Source: Thalassospira sp. ER-Se-21-Dark
Lineage (GTDB): Bacteria; Pseudomonadota; Alphaproteobacteria; Rhodospirillales; Thalassospiraceae
Length of the DNA stretch: 64,000 nt
Reading direction: 5' to 3'
NCBI RefSeq assembly: GCF_017922435.1
Contig: NZ_VDEZ01000002.1
Span: 620,001-684,000 of the forward strand
Position numbers and translations under genes: made by a program. Positions 16,891 to 26,241 of the stretch are shown in pieces. Every line of letters starts with the position of its first letter. Position 1 is the stretch's first letter. The notes beneath the pieces were generated by a model. That model worked only from the letters and a program-made list of their open reading frames with translations. It was not told the DNA's origin and ran no database searches.

Positions 16891-16966
16891 TGGCTCCGGC
16901 AGCAGGACTCGAACCTGCGACCCAATGATTAACAGTCATTTGCTCTACCAACTGAGCTATGCCGGA
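16891..16966 (-). tRNA. tRNA-Asn (GTT), second identical copy
   Basis: The same 76-base sequence as the tRNA-Asn at 16523, including the encoded CCA. It lies 4 bases after tRNA-Cys and is therefore processed from the same transcript. Confidence 0.97.
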
Positions 16967-16970
16967 TCAG

Positions 16971-17044
16971 TGGAGGCGCGAGCCGGAATCGAACCGGCGT
17001 GCAAGGATTTGCAGTCCTCTGCGTAACCACTCCGCCATCGCGCC
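16971..17044 (-). tRNA. tRNA-Cys (GCA)
   Basis: A 74-base tRNA with acceptor stem GGCGCGA / TCGCGCC, a GGTTCGATTCC T arm, the anticodon loop GACTGCAAATC with GCA, and encoded CCA. It is first in the minus-strand unit, followed by tRNA-Asn. Confidence 0.97.
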
Positions 17045-17063
17045 TTCGCGTTGGCTGGAGCGG

Positions 17064-17093
17064 TGTATAGCCTCAACAAACGCACCCCGTCAA
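17064..17093 (-). promoter_or_regulatory. Promoter of the tRNA-Cys/tRNA-Asn unit
   Basis: On the minus strand TTGACG and TATACA are separated by 18 bases, with the -10 about 20 bases before the mature tRNA-Cys. Confidence 0.7.
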
Positions 17094-17150
17094 GCACCCA
17101 ATTTTACATTTTTCTGAAGGCTTGGGGATTAGCGCTAAGAAAAAGAACAA

Positions 17151-17177
17151 ACCACCCGGGAAAACTTCCCGGGTGGT
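17151..17177 (-). terminator. Terminator of the chemoreceptor gene
   Basis: A perfect 12-bp stem, ACCACCCGGGAA / TTCCCGGGTGGT, with a 3-base loop, followed on the minus strand by TTTGTTCTTTTT. Confidence 0.8.
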
Positions 17178-17220
17178 CGTAAAAGCATTTGGGAATGTCA
17201 TCCCACAGTTGGTCTCAGGG

Positions 17221-19662
17221 CTAACCTTTGGCTTTGCCAAAGCGGTTTTCAAGCCACGGTTTCAATCGTTCCTCGCGGACCTTGCTCGGTGCAAAATCGA
17301 GGTTTGCGATGGTACCGAGACTGTTTTCAACCTCAAACGGAATGGTGGTGTTTGGCCCTTCAATGGTGACTTCGCCTTTGGCACCCTTGGTCACTGGCTC
17401 GCTGAGCGACACTTTGGTGCCACCGGCTGAAATGTCGATGGTTTGACCACGGATCGATTTTCCGCCAACTTTTACCGTCACTGCAAACTGTGCATCAAAA
17501 CGTGGGTCTTTGCGGCGGTTCACCTCCGGAGTGGCCGTGCGAACGATTCGAACAAGACTGGTGCGGAGTTCAGCAATGCTTGCATCGACTTCTTCGGCGA
17601 TCTTGTTCATGTCGGCCGCGCGGGTGAGGTTGTCTTGCGCTTCGGAGGCAACATGACCGATCTTTTCGGTCACTTCGTTCGATGCTTCCGCCGTCTGGAC
17701 AACGTTACGGGCAATTTCCTGTGTCGCGTCATCCTGTTGACGGACATTGACCGCGACGTTTGATGCAACCTCGTCAACCTTGCGGATGCTTGCTGTCATT
17801 TGCTGAACAGCGGACACCACCGATCCTGTAACATTCTGGATTTCACCAAGTTGACGGGTGATTTCCTCGGTCGATTTTGCTGTCTGGTTGGCCAGATTTT
17901 TGACTTCCTGCGCAACCACGGCAAAACCTTTGCCCGCATCACCGGCACGGGCCGCCTCGATGGTGGCGTTCAGGGCCAGAAGGTTGGTCTGGGCAGCGAT
18001 GTCGCCAATAAGTTCTGCGACTTCACCAATGCGATCAACGCTGTCTTTAAGCGACGTCACAGTTTGTTCGGCACTCTGTCCGGCCTGATTGGCTTCAGCG
18101 GTAAGGGACGTGGCTTCCTCGATCTGGCGGCTGATTTCGCGGATCGATGCGGCCAGTTCTTCGGACGCACCAGAAACGGTTTCGGCGTTTGCCAAGGCTT
18201 CGTGGGCGGCAGCCGCAACACTTTCAGAGTTTTCCGACACGCGTTCGGACGAACCGGCCATGTCACCAGCCGCTTCATTCAGGCGCTGCGTTTGGTCAAT
18301 GATCGACTGAACAACCTTTTGCAGTTCTTTCTCGACCGTTTCGGCCAATCCGCGCAAGGCGCCGATACGCTGGGTGTTGGCTTTAGCTTCGTTTTCGTCA
18401 CGCTCCAGACGGTTATAGGCCAGTTTCGCATGGAGGGCGCGAATCTGCTGAGTCAGGGACTTGAAGTCCGGCATTTCAGGAAGCGGGATCAGGTAGGAGG
18501 AGTCGTTTCTGGAAATGGCTTCGAAATGGCCTTCCATGACCGCAAGCGGCTTGCGGAATTTACGGATCAACCATGCGCCATAAATAACTGTCAGAATGCC
18601 AGCCAACAGGAGTAGGGCGCTAACAATTGCGACAGTGACAAAGAAGTTAGTACGTGCGTCTTCGACCAGTGTGCCAACGATATTGTTCTGAGCAATGGAA
18701 AGGTTGCCGATCTGTTCGGTCAGGGGATCAATCGTCTGATACAACTCATCCTTGACCAAGGCATCGAGGGCCGCGGTATCTTTGGCGACAAAAATGCCGC
18801 GCAGGCGACTGATCAGTTCGTCTGCCGGCGGGATAAGATTCTGGACCTGTCGGACGATATCGGCTTCTTCCGGGTCAATGCGGCGCCCGAAATAGATATC
18901 AAGGTTGTCCTTGATGCGCTTTTCCGCAAGATCGACGCTTTCAATGCCTTCCTGCCATGTAAAATTGCCATTGCGGACCTTGTGCGATGCATCCACGACA
19001 AAGACAGCATAGTCATCGGAAACCTGTTTCAGAAGGTTTAGCGGTTTGACACGGTTTTCATAAACGCTCTCAAGTCGTCGCTCTATCTGGAGCTCGCCAT
19101 AAAGAGCATAACCACCAATCACCAACATCAAAACAAACATCGTCCCAAAGGCTAGGGTGAGGCTACCCTTGATGCTGGCAAGGAAGTTTTTAAATTTCGC
19201 CATCGGGCTGGTATCGATGATGTCACCATATTCCAGCCCGACGTTTTTTGCCGCACCGCTGCGAATGTCATAATAGACTCGTTCTGCGGTGTTCTTTTCG
19301 GCCTCGGTCGGTTTTGTGCGGATAGAAATAAATCCGTTCACTTCGCCGTTTTCGATGGTCGGGGTGACATTGGCACGCACCCAATAGTGATCACCATTCT
19401 TTGTGCGGTTTTTAACAAGTCCCTGCCATGGCAACCCCGCCTTGATGGTCTCCCACAAGTTTGCGAAGGCTTCCTTTGGCATGTCCGAGTGACGGACAAT
19501 GTTATGGGCGGAGCCAGAAAGCTCTTCTTCACTAAAACCACTGATATCAACGAAGGCCTGGTTCGAAAACTGGATACGTCCCCCGGTATCTGTCTTCGAG
19601 ACGAGGATATCCTCGTCTTTCATTTGAATTTCGCGATTGGTAACAGGACCATTATCACGCAT
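17221..19662 (-). CDS. PAS-containing methyl-accepting chemotaxis protein with C-terminal PilZ domain
   Basis: An 813-residue chemoreceptor. The order is an Aer-type PAS domain (about 15-120, including [12 protein letters not shown] and the HSDMP loop), a membrane helix (about 167-189), a periplasmic helical bundle (190-340), a second helix (341-365), HAMP (366-420) and a signalling coiled coil whose tip reads [23 protein letters not shown]. The final 100 residues are a PilZ domain with RRKDPR and DISAGG, the c-di-GMP motifs RxxxR and D/NxSxxG. It should send redox or ligand signals to CheA/CheW and may be tuned by c-di-GMP. The start has a TAGGGGAAC site. Confidence 0.93.
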   Translation of the reverse strand: MRDNGPVTNREIQMKDEDILVSKTDTGGRIQFSNQAFVDISGFSEEELSGSAHNIVRHSDMPKEAFANLWETIKAGLPWQGLVKNRTKNGDHYWVRANVTPTIENGEVNGFISIRTKPTEAEKNTAERVYYDIRSGAAKNVGLEYGDIIDTSPMAKFKNFLASIKGSLTLAFGTMFVLMLVIGGYALYGELQIERRLESVYENRVKPLNLLKQVSDDYAVFVVDASHKVRNGNFTWQEGIESVDLAEKRIKDNLDIYFGRRIDPEEADIVRQVQNLIPPADELISRLRGIFVAKDTAALDALVKDELYQTIDPLTEQIGNLSIAQNNIVGTLVEDARTNFFVTVAIVSALLLLAGILTVIYGAWLIRKFRKPLAVMEGHFEAISRNDSSYLIPLPEMPDFKSLTQQIRALHAKLAYNRLERDENEAKANTQRIGALRGLAETVEKELQKVVQSIIDQTQRLNEAAGDMAGSSERVSENSESVAAAAHEALANAETVSGASEELAASIREISRQIEEATSLTAEANQAGQSAEQTVTSLKDSVDRIGEVAELIGDIAAQTNLLALNATIEAARAGDAGKGFAVVAQEVKNLANQTAKSTEEITRQLGEIQNVTGSVVSAVQQMTASIRKVDEVASNVAVNVRQQDDATQEIARNVVQTAEASNEVTEKIGHVASEAQDNLTRAADMNKIAEEVDASIAELRTSLVRIVRTATPEVNRRKDPRFDAQFAVTVKVGGKSIRGQTIDISAGGTKVSLSEPVTKGAKGEVTIEGPNTTIPFEVENSLGTIANLDFAPSKVREERLKPWLENRFGKAKG

Positions 19663-20058
19663 GTTAGAAGTTCCCCTAGATTGGAGCGTGTCACGTCACG
19701 CTGCGCGCTGCTATCGAAAGGTATTTTTGCAAGCAATGCTTACAGTTAGAATATGAAAATATACATAGGTATAGCATTCTTGTTTAGAGATGCATTATTG
19801 TGCTCAAAGACATTTTCAATGCTTCGTTTGCGGAATATTGTCATTGATCTGCTGCAAACCGGGTGAAATTGCTTTGCGACGTCATCGCGTGCAGGCCAAA
19901 AGAACAGAAAATCCACGACCAAAGAGGGGTTTGCGCTTGATCCATGGTTGTCAGGTGCTTAAGTGCTGACTATAAACAGGGCAATTGCCGCAGCCGTCTT
20001 TGGGGACAACAAGAGGACTGTGGTCTGTTTCTCGCGAGAATTTTCAGGTCAGATAATC
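19663..20058. other. Divergent intergenic region, 396 bp
   Basis: This separates the chemoreceptor from the PCMT-like gene. The left half is AT-rich and should hold the chemoreceptor promoter, but I could not fix its -35 and -10. The right half holds the promoter listed at 19948-19976. No gene or RNA was recognised. Confidence 0.6.
19948..19976 (+). promoter_or_regulatory. Promoter of the PCMT-like gene
   Basis: TTGTCA and TATAAA are spaced by 17 bases. Transcription would start near 19983, which rules out translation from the TTG at 19963 and supports the ATG at 20059. Confidence 0.6.
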
Positions 20059-20712
20059 ATGGATTACCAAATCGCGCGCCATAACATGGTGGAAAATCAG
20101 GTTCGGACCAACAAGGTTACCGATCCGCTGGTCATTGCAGCGATGGAAGGGGTTCCGCGCGAACTGTTCCTGCCGGAAGGCAAGCGCGGCGTTGCCTATA
20201 TCGACGAGGATATCGCCGTGGGTGCCGGGCGTTTTGCCATGGAGCCGATGGTGATTGCGCGCCTTATGCAAAATGCCGAGATCGCTGAAACGGATGTTGC
20301 CCTGGTGATTGGTGCCGGGTACGGCTATTCCAGCGCGCTGATCTCGCGCGTGGCAGAAACCGTGGTGTCTGTCGAAAGCGACAAGGATATGGCTGCTGCA
20401 GCCGAGGCGACCTTCCAGAAGCTCAACTACGACAATGTCATTGTTGTCGAAGGTGATCTGGCATCAGGGTATGCCAAACAGGCTCCTTATAACGTCATCG
20501 TCTTCGATGGTGCTGTTGCAGAAGTTCCGGCGGGTATCCTTGAACAGGTTTCCGAAGGTGGTCGTTTGCTCGCCGTGGTGCGTGAACCGGACAAGGTAGG
20601 CGTTGCACGGCTTTACGAGCGCGAAAACGGTGTCATCGGGCATCGCGATCTGTTTGATGCGAACATTCCGTATCTTCCGGGATTTGAGCCGGCAGAAAGC
20701 TTTGTATTCTGA
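20059..20712 (+). CDS. PCMT-family methyltransferase lacking the isoaspartate signature
   Basis: A 217-residue SAM-dependent methyltransferase of the protein-isoaspartate methyltransferase family. It keeps the N-terminal helix (QIARHNMVENQVRTN.V.D..V..AM..VPRE.F.PE) and motif I (VIGAGYGYSSALIS). Where true PCMTs have a GQTISQP loop for isoaspartate, this one has AGRFAMEP, so protein repair activity is doubtful. The genuine pcm of this window is at 44296, and comparing the two makes the loss clear. It lies before rhodanese, tolC and popZ, an order I recall as conserved in alphaproteobacteria. Function unknown. Confidence 0.85.
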   Translation: MDYQIARHNMVENQVRTNKVTDPLVIAAMEGVPRELFLPEGKRGVAYIDEDIAVGAGRFAMEPMVIARLMQNAEIAETDVALVIGAGYGYSSALISRVAETVVSVESDKDMAAAAEATFQKLNYDNVIVVEGDLASGYAKQAPYNVIVFDGAVAEVPAGILEQVSEGGRLLAVVREPDKVGVARLYERENGVIGHRDLFDANIPYLPGFEPAESFVF

Positions 20713-20725
20713 TTGAGGTTTGACG

Positions 20726-21046
20726 GTGCTCGACATCAGTTGTGCTGAACTTGCGTCACGGCTTGATGCGAATGTACCGATTGCCTTGCTTGATGTCCGC
20801 GAAGATTGGGAACTTGAAATCTGCGCGATAGATCAGGCGCTCCATATTCCTCTTTCCCAACTATCGGGAAGGTTGGATGAACTGGCGCCTGATATACCTT
20901 TGGCGATCATTTGTCATCATGGCGTTCGCAGTCGCCATGCGGGCCTGTTGCTTGAGGATCATGGATTTAAAGAGCTTTTTAATGTTCGCGGCGGTATAGA
21001 TGCATGGGCGCTTGAAGTTGAGCGCGATATGAGCCGCTACGATTGA
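20726..21046 (+). CDS. Rhodanese-like domain protein
   Basis: A 106-residue single rhodanese domain, resembling GlpE-type sulfurtransferases. The active loop CHHGVRS supplies the persulfide-forming Cys followed by the typical HG.RS. It also has LLDVREDWELEICAI and FNVRGGIDAWA at the expected places. The GTG at 20726 has GAGG at proper distance, while the TTG at 20720 sits almost on top of that site. It follows the PCMT-like gene by 13 bases and is likely co-transcribed. The sulfur acceptor is unknown. Confidence 0.88.
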   Translation: MLDISCAELASRLDANVPIALLDVREDWELEICAIDQALHIPLSQLSGRLDELAPDIPLAIICHHGVRSRHAGLLLEDHGFKELFNVRGGIDAWALEVERDMSRYD

Positions 21047-21106
21047 AAACGGCGATGACGGAGAAACGGGGCAAATTACTTTTTTTTGATGCAAATGCCT
21101 CTTTTC

Positions 21107-21135
21107 TTGGAAAATTTTCCTTCCGTCGTTACCAT
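21107..21135 (+). promoter_or_regulatory. Putative tolC promoter with an overlapping palindrome
   Basis: TTGGAA and TACCAT are spaced by 17 bases. The 12-bp palindrome GGAAAATTTTCC (21109-21120) overlaps the -35 and could be a repressor site. Confidence 0.4.
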
Positions 21136-21190
21136 ACGTGAAACTGCGCCGGGGTCGGGACTTGGTGTAGGATTTTACAAGGGTAGATAA

Positions 21191-22543
21191 ATGATCAAAC
21201 GGTTCTTGCTGACCTGCAGTATTCTGGCGACCGGCGGCATTGTTGCGAGCGGCGCTTCTGCAGAAAGCCTGGAAGACGCACTTATCAAGGCGTACCAGAG
21301 CAACCCGACACTCGAAGCCGGTCGTGCAGCACTTCGTTCGACCGATGAAGAAATTTCCTCGGCATTGTCAAACTGGCGGCCGAGTGTAAGCCTTTCTGGT
21401 AGCGCAGGCGTTCGTGATACCGAAACAGAAGTCAACGGTACGAAAACAGATAACAATCTGACGCCCTATACGGTTGGCCTCAACGTTACGCAGCCGCTTT
21501 ATCGTGGCGGCCGTACCACGGCAGAAACCGAACGTGCAGAGGCCCGTATCAAGGCTGCCCGCGCGTCGCTGCGTTCGACCGAGCAAGATGTCATGCTGCA
21601 GGTGGCAACGGCGTATTTCAACGTTTTGCGTGATACTGCGGTTGTTGAGCTTAATCAGAACAACGTTCGCGTTCTGGAGCGTCAGCTTGAAGCAACCCGT
21701 GATCGTTTTGATGTTGGCGAGGTGACCCGTACGGACGTGTCCCAGGCAGAAGCACGCCTTGCAGGTGCAAAGGCCAATTTGATCTCGGCGCAGGGTGCCT
21801 TGGCCAATACCCGGGCGCAATATGAGCGCCTTGTCGGGAATCCGCCAAGCGATCTTGAAATTCCCAATGCGCTCTCGGGACTTCCTACAAGCATTTCCGA
21901 TGTTCTGACGATTGCACAGGGTCAGCACCCTGATGTCTTGCAGGCAATTTACAGCGAAGAAGCTGCTCAGTCTGACATTCGTCTGAGCGAAGGTTCGCTT
22001 TATCCGGAAGTAAGCCTTGCTGCCGGTGTTGAGCGCCAGCATGAAGCGTCAAACGATGATTTCACGTCTGATACGGCGGACATTATCGCGTCAGTCTCGA
22101 TACCGCTGTACCAGCAGGGTGCTGTTTTTTCGAACGTGCGTTCGGCAAAGCAGACCGCCGGTCAGGCCCGGATCCAGATTGATGAAGCGCGCCGTTCAGT
22201 AATCGAAAACGCAACCAGTGCCTGGGAGACGCTTGTCACTGCACGTGCAAGCATCGAATCGCAGCAGGCACAGGTATCATCGGCCGAAGTCGCCCTTGAT
22301 GGCGTTCAGCGTGAAGCATCGGTTGGTTCGCGTACCGTTCTTGATGTTCTTGATCAGGAACAGGAACTGTTGCAGGCACGTGTGGATCTTGTGGGTTCGC
22401 GCCGTGACGCTGCGGTTGCCGAGTTTCAGGTTAAGGCTGCCATGGGGGCGCTTAATGCGCAGGTCCTTGGTCTGCCGGTCGAAATTTATGACACTGAGTC
22501 CAACTATAACAAGGTCAAGGACCAGTGGTGGGGAACTGATTGA
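21191..22543 (+). CDS. tolC: TolC family outer membrane efflux/secretion channel
   Basis: A 450-residue outer membrane factor. A Sec signal peptide (cleavage after ASA) is followed by the two internally similar halves of TolC, with SLEDALIKAYQSNPTLEAGRAALRSTDEE at the start and DVLDQEQELLQARVDLVGSRRD.AVAEFQVKAAMG at the end. NVTQPLYRGGRT and SIPLYQQGAVFSNVR are the two beta-strand segments. It forms the trimeric exit duct for RND or ABC efflux and type I secretion. No partner pump lies beside it. Confidence 0.94.
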   Translation: MIKRFLLTCSILATGGIVASGASAESLEDALIKAYQSNPTLEAGRAALRSTDEEISSALSNWRPSVSLSGSAGVRDTETEVNGTKTDNNLTPYTVGLNVTQPLYRGGRTTAETERAEARIKAARASLRSTEQDVMLQVATAYFNVLRDTAVVELNQNNVRVLERQLEATRDRFDVGEVTRTDVSQAEARLAGAKANLISAQGALANTRAQYERLVGNPPSDLEIPNALSGLPTSISDVLTIAQGQHPDVLQAIYSEEAAQSDIRLSEGSLYPEVSLAAGVERQHEASNDDFTSDTADIIASVSIPLYQQGAVFSNVRSAKQTAGQARIQIDEARRSVIENATSAWETLVTARASIESQQAQVSSAEVALDGVQREASVGSRTVLDVLDQEQELLQARVDLVGSRRDAAVAEFQVKAAMGALNAQVLGLPVEIYDTESNYNKVKDQWWGTD

Positions 22544-22635
22544 TTGGTTGATGGTCGGGGCGGGGTGGCGACATCCTGCCTTCGAACTTGGGTCGGATCG
22601 GTCTGGTTAAATGACACTAGTGCGGAAGTTTAATT

Positions 22636-23277
22636 ATGAGTGACGGGCAACAAGAACCTTCCATGGAGGATATCCTCCAGTCCATCCGCAAGATTCTTGC
22701 CGATGAGGGGGATGAAGAAAAACAGGAAGCTGCTCCTGAACCCGAACCGACGCCGGAACCGGAGCCAGAACCTGAGCCCGAGCCGGAACCAGAACCCGAG
22801 CCTGAAGAAGAAATCGACGAACTTGTGCTTGACGAAGAGCCTGAGGAACTTGAGTTCGAGGAAGAACCCGAGGAACTGGAGCTTGACGAGCCGGAAGAAG
22901 AGGAAGAACTCGAACTCGACGATATGCTCGATTTCGATGAAACGCCTCTGGAAGAAGAATTCGACGAGCCGGAACCGGAACCAGAGCCCGAACCGGCAAT
23001 GCCAGCCCTTTACGATGATGAAGACGACGAACCGCTGATTTCGAATTTGACGGAATCGACGGCCACCGGAACTATCTCGGAACTGGCGCAAGCTGTTGCA
23101 AAGAAACGCGCAGTTGCCCTTGGCATCAACGCGGGCCACGCAACCCTTGAGGATCTGGTGCGTGATATGCTGCGTCCGTTGCTTAAGGAATGGCTTGACG
23201 AAAACCTTCCCTATATGATCGAACGCCTTGTGAAAAAGGAAATCGAGCGGATTGTGAACCGCGCCGAAGACCTGTAG
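22636..23277 (+). CDS. popZ: PopZ-like polar organizing protein (DUF2497)
   Basis: A 213-residue protein with the PopZ layout. A short N-terminal helix (EPSMEDILQSIRKILADE) contacts client proteins, a Pro/Glu-rich acidic linker fills residues 33-128 with a long Pro-Glu repeat at 33-58, and a C-terminal helical region (LAQAVAKKRAV ... LEDLVRDMLRPLLKEWLDENLPYMIERLVKKEIERI) drives oligomerisation. In Caulobacter PopZ forms a polar condensate that anchors the ParB-parS centromere. Here it lies between tolC and valS, the order seen in related genera. A strong terminator follows. Confidence 0.9.
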   Translation: MSDGQQEPSMEDILQSIRKILADEGDEEKQEAAPEPEPTPEPEPEPEPEPEPEPEPEEEIDELVLDEEPEELEFEEEPEELELDEPEEEEELELDDMLDFDETPLEEEFDEPEPEPEPEPAMPALYDDEDDEPLISNLTESTATGTISELAQAVAKKRAVALGINAGHATLEDLVRDMLRPLLKEWLDENLPYMIERLVKKEIERIVNRAEDL

Positions 23278-23298
23278 GCGAGCCGATTTTGACATTCG

Positions 23299-23330
23299 AG
23301 CGGCGCGCCAACGGTGCGCCGCTTTTTCTT
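23299..23330 (+). terminator. Terminator after popZ
   Basis: GCGGCGCGCC / GTGCGCCGC stem with a short loop, followed by TTTTTCTTT, just before valS. Confidence 0.85.
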
Positions 23331-23367
23331 TGGATAAACAATTAAACCCGCAGCGGATCAAAAGACC

Positions 23368-26034
23368 ATGTTGGAGAAGACCTACAACCCGGCCGATGTT
23401 GAAGGCAGACTTTACGATAAATGGGAAAAAGCAGGGGCATTTGCCGCTGATCCGGCATCCAGTGCCGATCCCTATGTCATCATGATGCCGCCGCCCAACG
23501 TGACCGGTAGCCTCCACATGGGGCATGCACTGACATTTACGCTTCAGGACATCCTGGTCCGCTATAACCGGATGAAGGGCAAGGATACCCTTTGGCAACC
23601 GGGTACCGACCATGCAGGCATCGCGACCCAGATGGTCGTTGAACGCCAGCTTGGCCAACAAAATGTCACGCGCCATGACCTTGGCCGTGAAAAGTTTGTC
23701 GAGAAGGTCTGGGAGTGGAAAGAAAAATCCGGTGGCACCATCACCAATCAGCTGCGCCGTCTGGGCGCGTCGCCCGATTGGCCGCGTGAACGGTTCACCA
23801 TGGATGATGGCCTGTCGGCTGCGGTCCGCAAGGTGTTCGTCAAACTGCACAAGGATGGCCTGATTTACCGTGACAAACGTCTGGTGAACTGGGATCCGAA
23901 ACTTCTGACCGCGATTTCCGACCTTGAAGTCGTTCAGAAAGAAGTCAAAGGCCATTACTGGCACTTCAAATATCCGATTGAGGGCCGTGACGGCGAGTTC
24001 ATCACCGTTGCAACTACTCGTCCGGAGACGATGCTGGGCGATACCGGCGTTGCCGTCCATCCGGATGACGAACGCTATCAGGACCTGATCGGGAAATACT
24101 GCATTCTTCCGATTGTTGGACGCCGCATCAAGATCGTCGCCGACGAATATGCCGATCCGGAAAAAGGGTCGGGGGCTGTTAAGATCACACCGGCGCATGA
24201 TTTCAATGACTTTGAAGTCGGCAAACGCGCTGGTCTGGAAAAGATCAATATCCTTGATGATTATGCGCGCATCAATGATGAAGCACCCGAGGAATACCGC
24301 GGCCTTGATCGTTTTGAAGCCCGCAAACTGATCGTTGCAAAGATGGACGAGCTCGGTCTGCTTGAAAAGATCGAGGATACCGTTCACATGGTTCCATACG
24401 GTGACCGTTCGAACGTCGTGATCGAGCCGTATCTGACCGATCAGTGGTTTGTAAATGCCGAGGTTCTTGCCAAGCCCGCCACTGAAGCGGTTGAAGATGG
24501 CCGCATTCGTTTTGTGCCGAAGAACTGGGAAAATACCTATTTCGAATGGATGCGTAACATCCAGCCATGGTGCATTTCCCGTCAGCTTTGGTGGGGGCAC
24601 CGTATTCCGGCATGGTTTGGCGACGACGGCGAATTCTTCGTTGAAGAAACCGAGGAAGAAGCCATGGCCGCCGCCAAGGCGCATTACGGCAAGGATGTCG
24701 AACTGACCCAGGAAACCGACGTTCTTGATACTTGGTTCTCATCTGGTCTGTGGCCGTATTCGACGCTGGGCTGGCCGGAAAAGACCCCGGAACTTGCCAA
24801 ATATTATCCGGGCGATGTTCTGGTTACCGGGTTTGACATCATCTTCTTCTGGGTTGCCCGGATGATCATGATGAGCATGTATTTCATGGACGGCAAAGTC
24901 CCGTTCCGTGACGTTTACATTCATGCGCTGGTGCGTGATGAGCACGGCCAAAAGATGTCCAAATCAAAGGGCAACGTCATCGATCCGCTTGAGATCATTG
25001 ACGAATATGGCTGTGATGCGCTGCGCTTTACCCTGACGGCATTGGCTGCACAAGGCCGCGACATCAAGCTTGCCGCGTCCCGTGTTGAGGGTTATCGCAA
25101 CTTCGCGACCAAGCTTTGGAATGCGGCCCGCTTTGCCGAAATGAATGAATGCAAACCGGTTGATGGCTTTGACCCGGCGGGTGTGAAATCGACCCTTGGT
25201 CGCTGGATCGTTGGCAAAACGGTTGAAGCTGCCAAGGCAGTTGGCACCGGCATTGAGACTTATCGGTTCAACGATGCCGCCAGCAGTGCCTATCAGTTTG
25301 TTTGGGGTTCTTTCTGTGACTGGTATCTGGAACTGGCGAAACCGGTTCTGATGGGCAATGACGAGGAAGCCAAGGCGGAAATTCGCGCGGTTACCGCGTG
25401 GGTTCTTGATCAGATCCTTTTGATCTTGCATCCGGTGATGCCGTTCATCACCGAAGAGCTTTGGGAAAAGACCGCCGATAGTCGTGCCAAAATGCTGATT
25501 GCCGAAGGGTATCCGCAGTTTGACGAAGCCCTGATTGATCGTGAAGCCGAGGCCGAGGTCGATCTGGCCATCCGCCTGATTGGTGACATCCGTGGTGTCC
25601 GTTCTGAAATGAATGTGCCGCCGGCGGCCGAAGTTCCGATCTATCTGGTTGATGCCACCGACGCGATGAAGGCGGCTGTCACGGCACAAGAAGCACAGGT
25701 CAAACGCCTTGCGCGCGTTGCAGATGTTGCCTTTAAGGGACAGGGCGATGTCGAGGCGATTGCCAAAGGTGCGATCCAGACCGTGGTTGATGGTGTGACG
25801 GTCTTCGTTTCGGTTGCCGATTTCATTGATGTTGCGGCTGAAAAAGCGCGTCTTGAAAAGGAAATTCAGGACAAGACGAAATACATCAAGGCCCAGGAAG
25901 GCAAGCTTTCGAACGAGAAGTTCGTCAGTCGCGCACCTGAGCACATCGTCACGGCCGAAAAAGCCAAGCTTGAAGAAGCACGTGATACCCTTGCCAAGCT
26001 CAACGAAGCTTTCGCGCGTATTGCAGCGATGTAG
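23368..26034 (+). CDS. valS: Valyl-tRNA synthetase
   Basis: An 888-residue class I synthetase that charges tRNA-Val. The HIGH-type motif is SLHMGHAL, and the KMSKS motif is GQKMSKSKGNVIDPL. The editing domain segment TTRPETMLGDTGVAVHPDDERY lies between them, followed by the long anticodon-binding part and a C-terminal coiled coil (AAEKARLEKEIQDKTKYI). Length and order match ValS rather than IleS or LeuS. It stands alone between two terminators. Confidence 0.98.
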   Translation: MLEKTYNPADVEGRLYDKWEKAGAFAADPASSADPYVIMMPPPNVTGSLHMGHALTFTLQDILVRYNRMKGKDTLWQPGTDHAGIATQMVVERQLGQQNVTRHDLGREKFVEKVWEWKEKSGGTITNQLRRLGASPDWPRERFTMDDGLSAAVRKVFVKLHKDGLIYRDKRLVNWDPKLLTAISDLEVVQKEVKGHYWHFKYPIEGRDGEFITVATTRPETMLGDTGVAVHPDDERYQDLIGKYCILPIVGRRIKIVADEYADPEKGSGAVKITPAHDFNDFEVGKRAGLEKINILDDYARINDEAPEEYRGLDRFEARKLIVAKMDELGLLEKIEDTVHMVPYGDRSNVVIEPYLTDQWFVNAEVLAKPATEAVEDGRIRFVPKNWENTYFEWMRNIQPWCISRQLWWGHRIPAWFGDDGEFFVEETEEEAMAAAKAHYGKDVELTQETDVLDTWFSSGLWPYSTLGWPEKTPELAKYYPGDVLVTGFDIIFFWVARMIMMSMYFMDGKVPFRDVYIHALVRDEHGQKMSKSKGNVIDPLEIIDEYGCDALRFTLTALAAQGRDIKLAASRVEGYRNFATKLWNAARFAEMNECKPVDGFDPAGVKSTLGRWIVGKTVEAAKAVGTGIETYRFNDAASSAYQFVWGSFCDWYLELAKPVLMGNDEEAKAEIRAVTAWVLDQILLILHPVMPFITEELWEKTADSRAKMLIAEGYPQFDEALIDREAEAEVDLAIRLIGDIRGVRSEMNVPPAAEVPIYLVDATDAMKAAVTAQEAQVKRLARVADVAFKGQGDVEAIAKGAIQTVVDGVTVFVSVADFIDVAAEKARLEKEIQDKTKYIKAQEGKLSNEKFVSRAPEHIVTAEKAKLEEARDTLAKLNEAFARIAAM

Positions 26035-26053
26035 GGTTTCGGACCAATCTGCG

Positions 26054-26087
26054 AGAAAGGCCAGCCATCTTTGGTTGGCCTTTTTTG
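26054..26087 (+). terminator. Terminator after valS
   Basis: AAAGGCCAGCC / GGTTGGCCTTTTTTG hairpin with T run. Confidence 0.85.
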
Positions 26088-26241
26088 TTCTGGGTTCAAT
26101 TGAACTGTCGTGATGTCGCAAAAATCTTCACCCGATCATGCAGAATCGCTTAGATTGGCGTCGCCCGTTCCTGTGAGCGAACAGAACCCCCATGGAATGA
26201 CGATTTTCGTCGCGTCCAGTCGATAAGAATGCGCCGGCCCA

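Noticed and set aside
16561-16925. Minus-strand open frames between and over the tRNA-Asn genes
   Set aside because: They overlap tRNA sequence and a terminator and have no ribosome site or recognisable product.
19963-20058. TTG start extending the PCMT-like protein by 32 residues
   Set aside because: It lies upstream of the expected transcription start of the TTGTCA-N17-TATAAA promoter, and the added residues do not match the family.
22730-22810. Short tandem repeat DNA possibly acting as a CRISPR or microsatellite
   Set aside because: It is the coding sequence of the PopZ Pro-Glu linker in frame; there are no spacers.
22630-24684. 684-codon minus-strand frame over popZ and valS
   Set aside because: Its protein is low-complexity Phe/Arg-rich translation of the opposite strand of the Pro-Glu repeat and valS.
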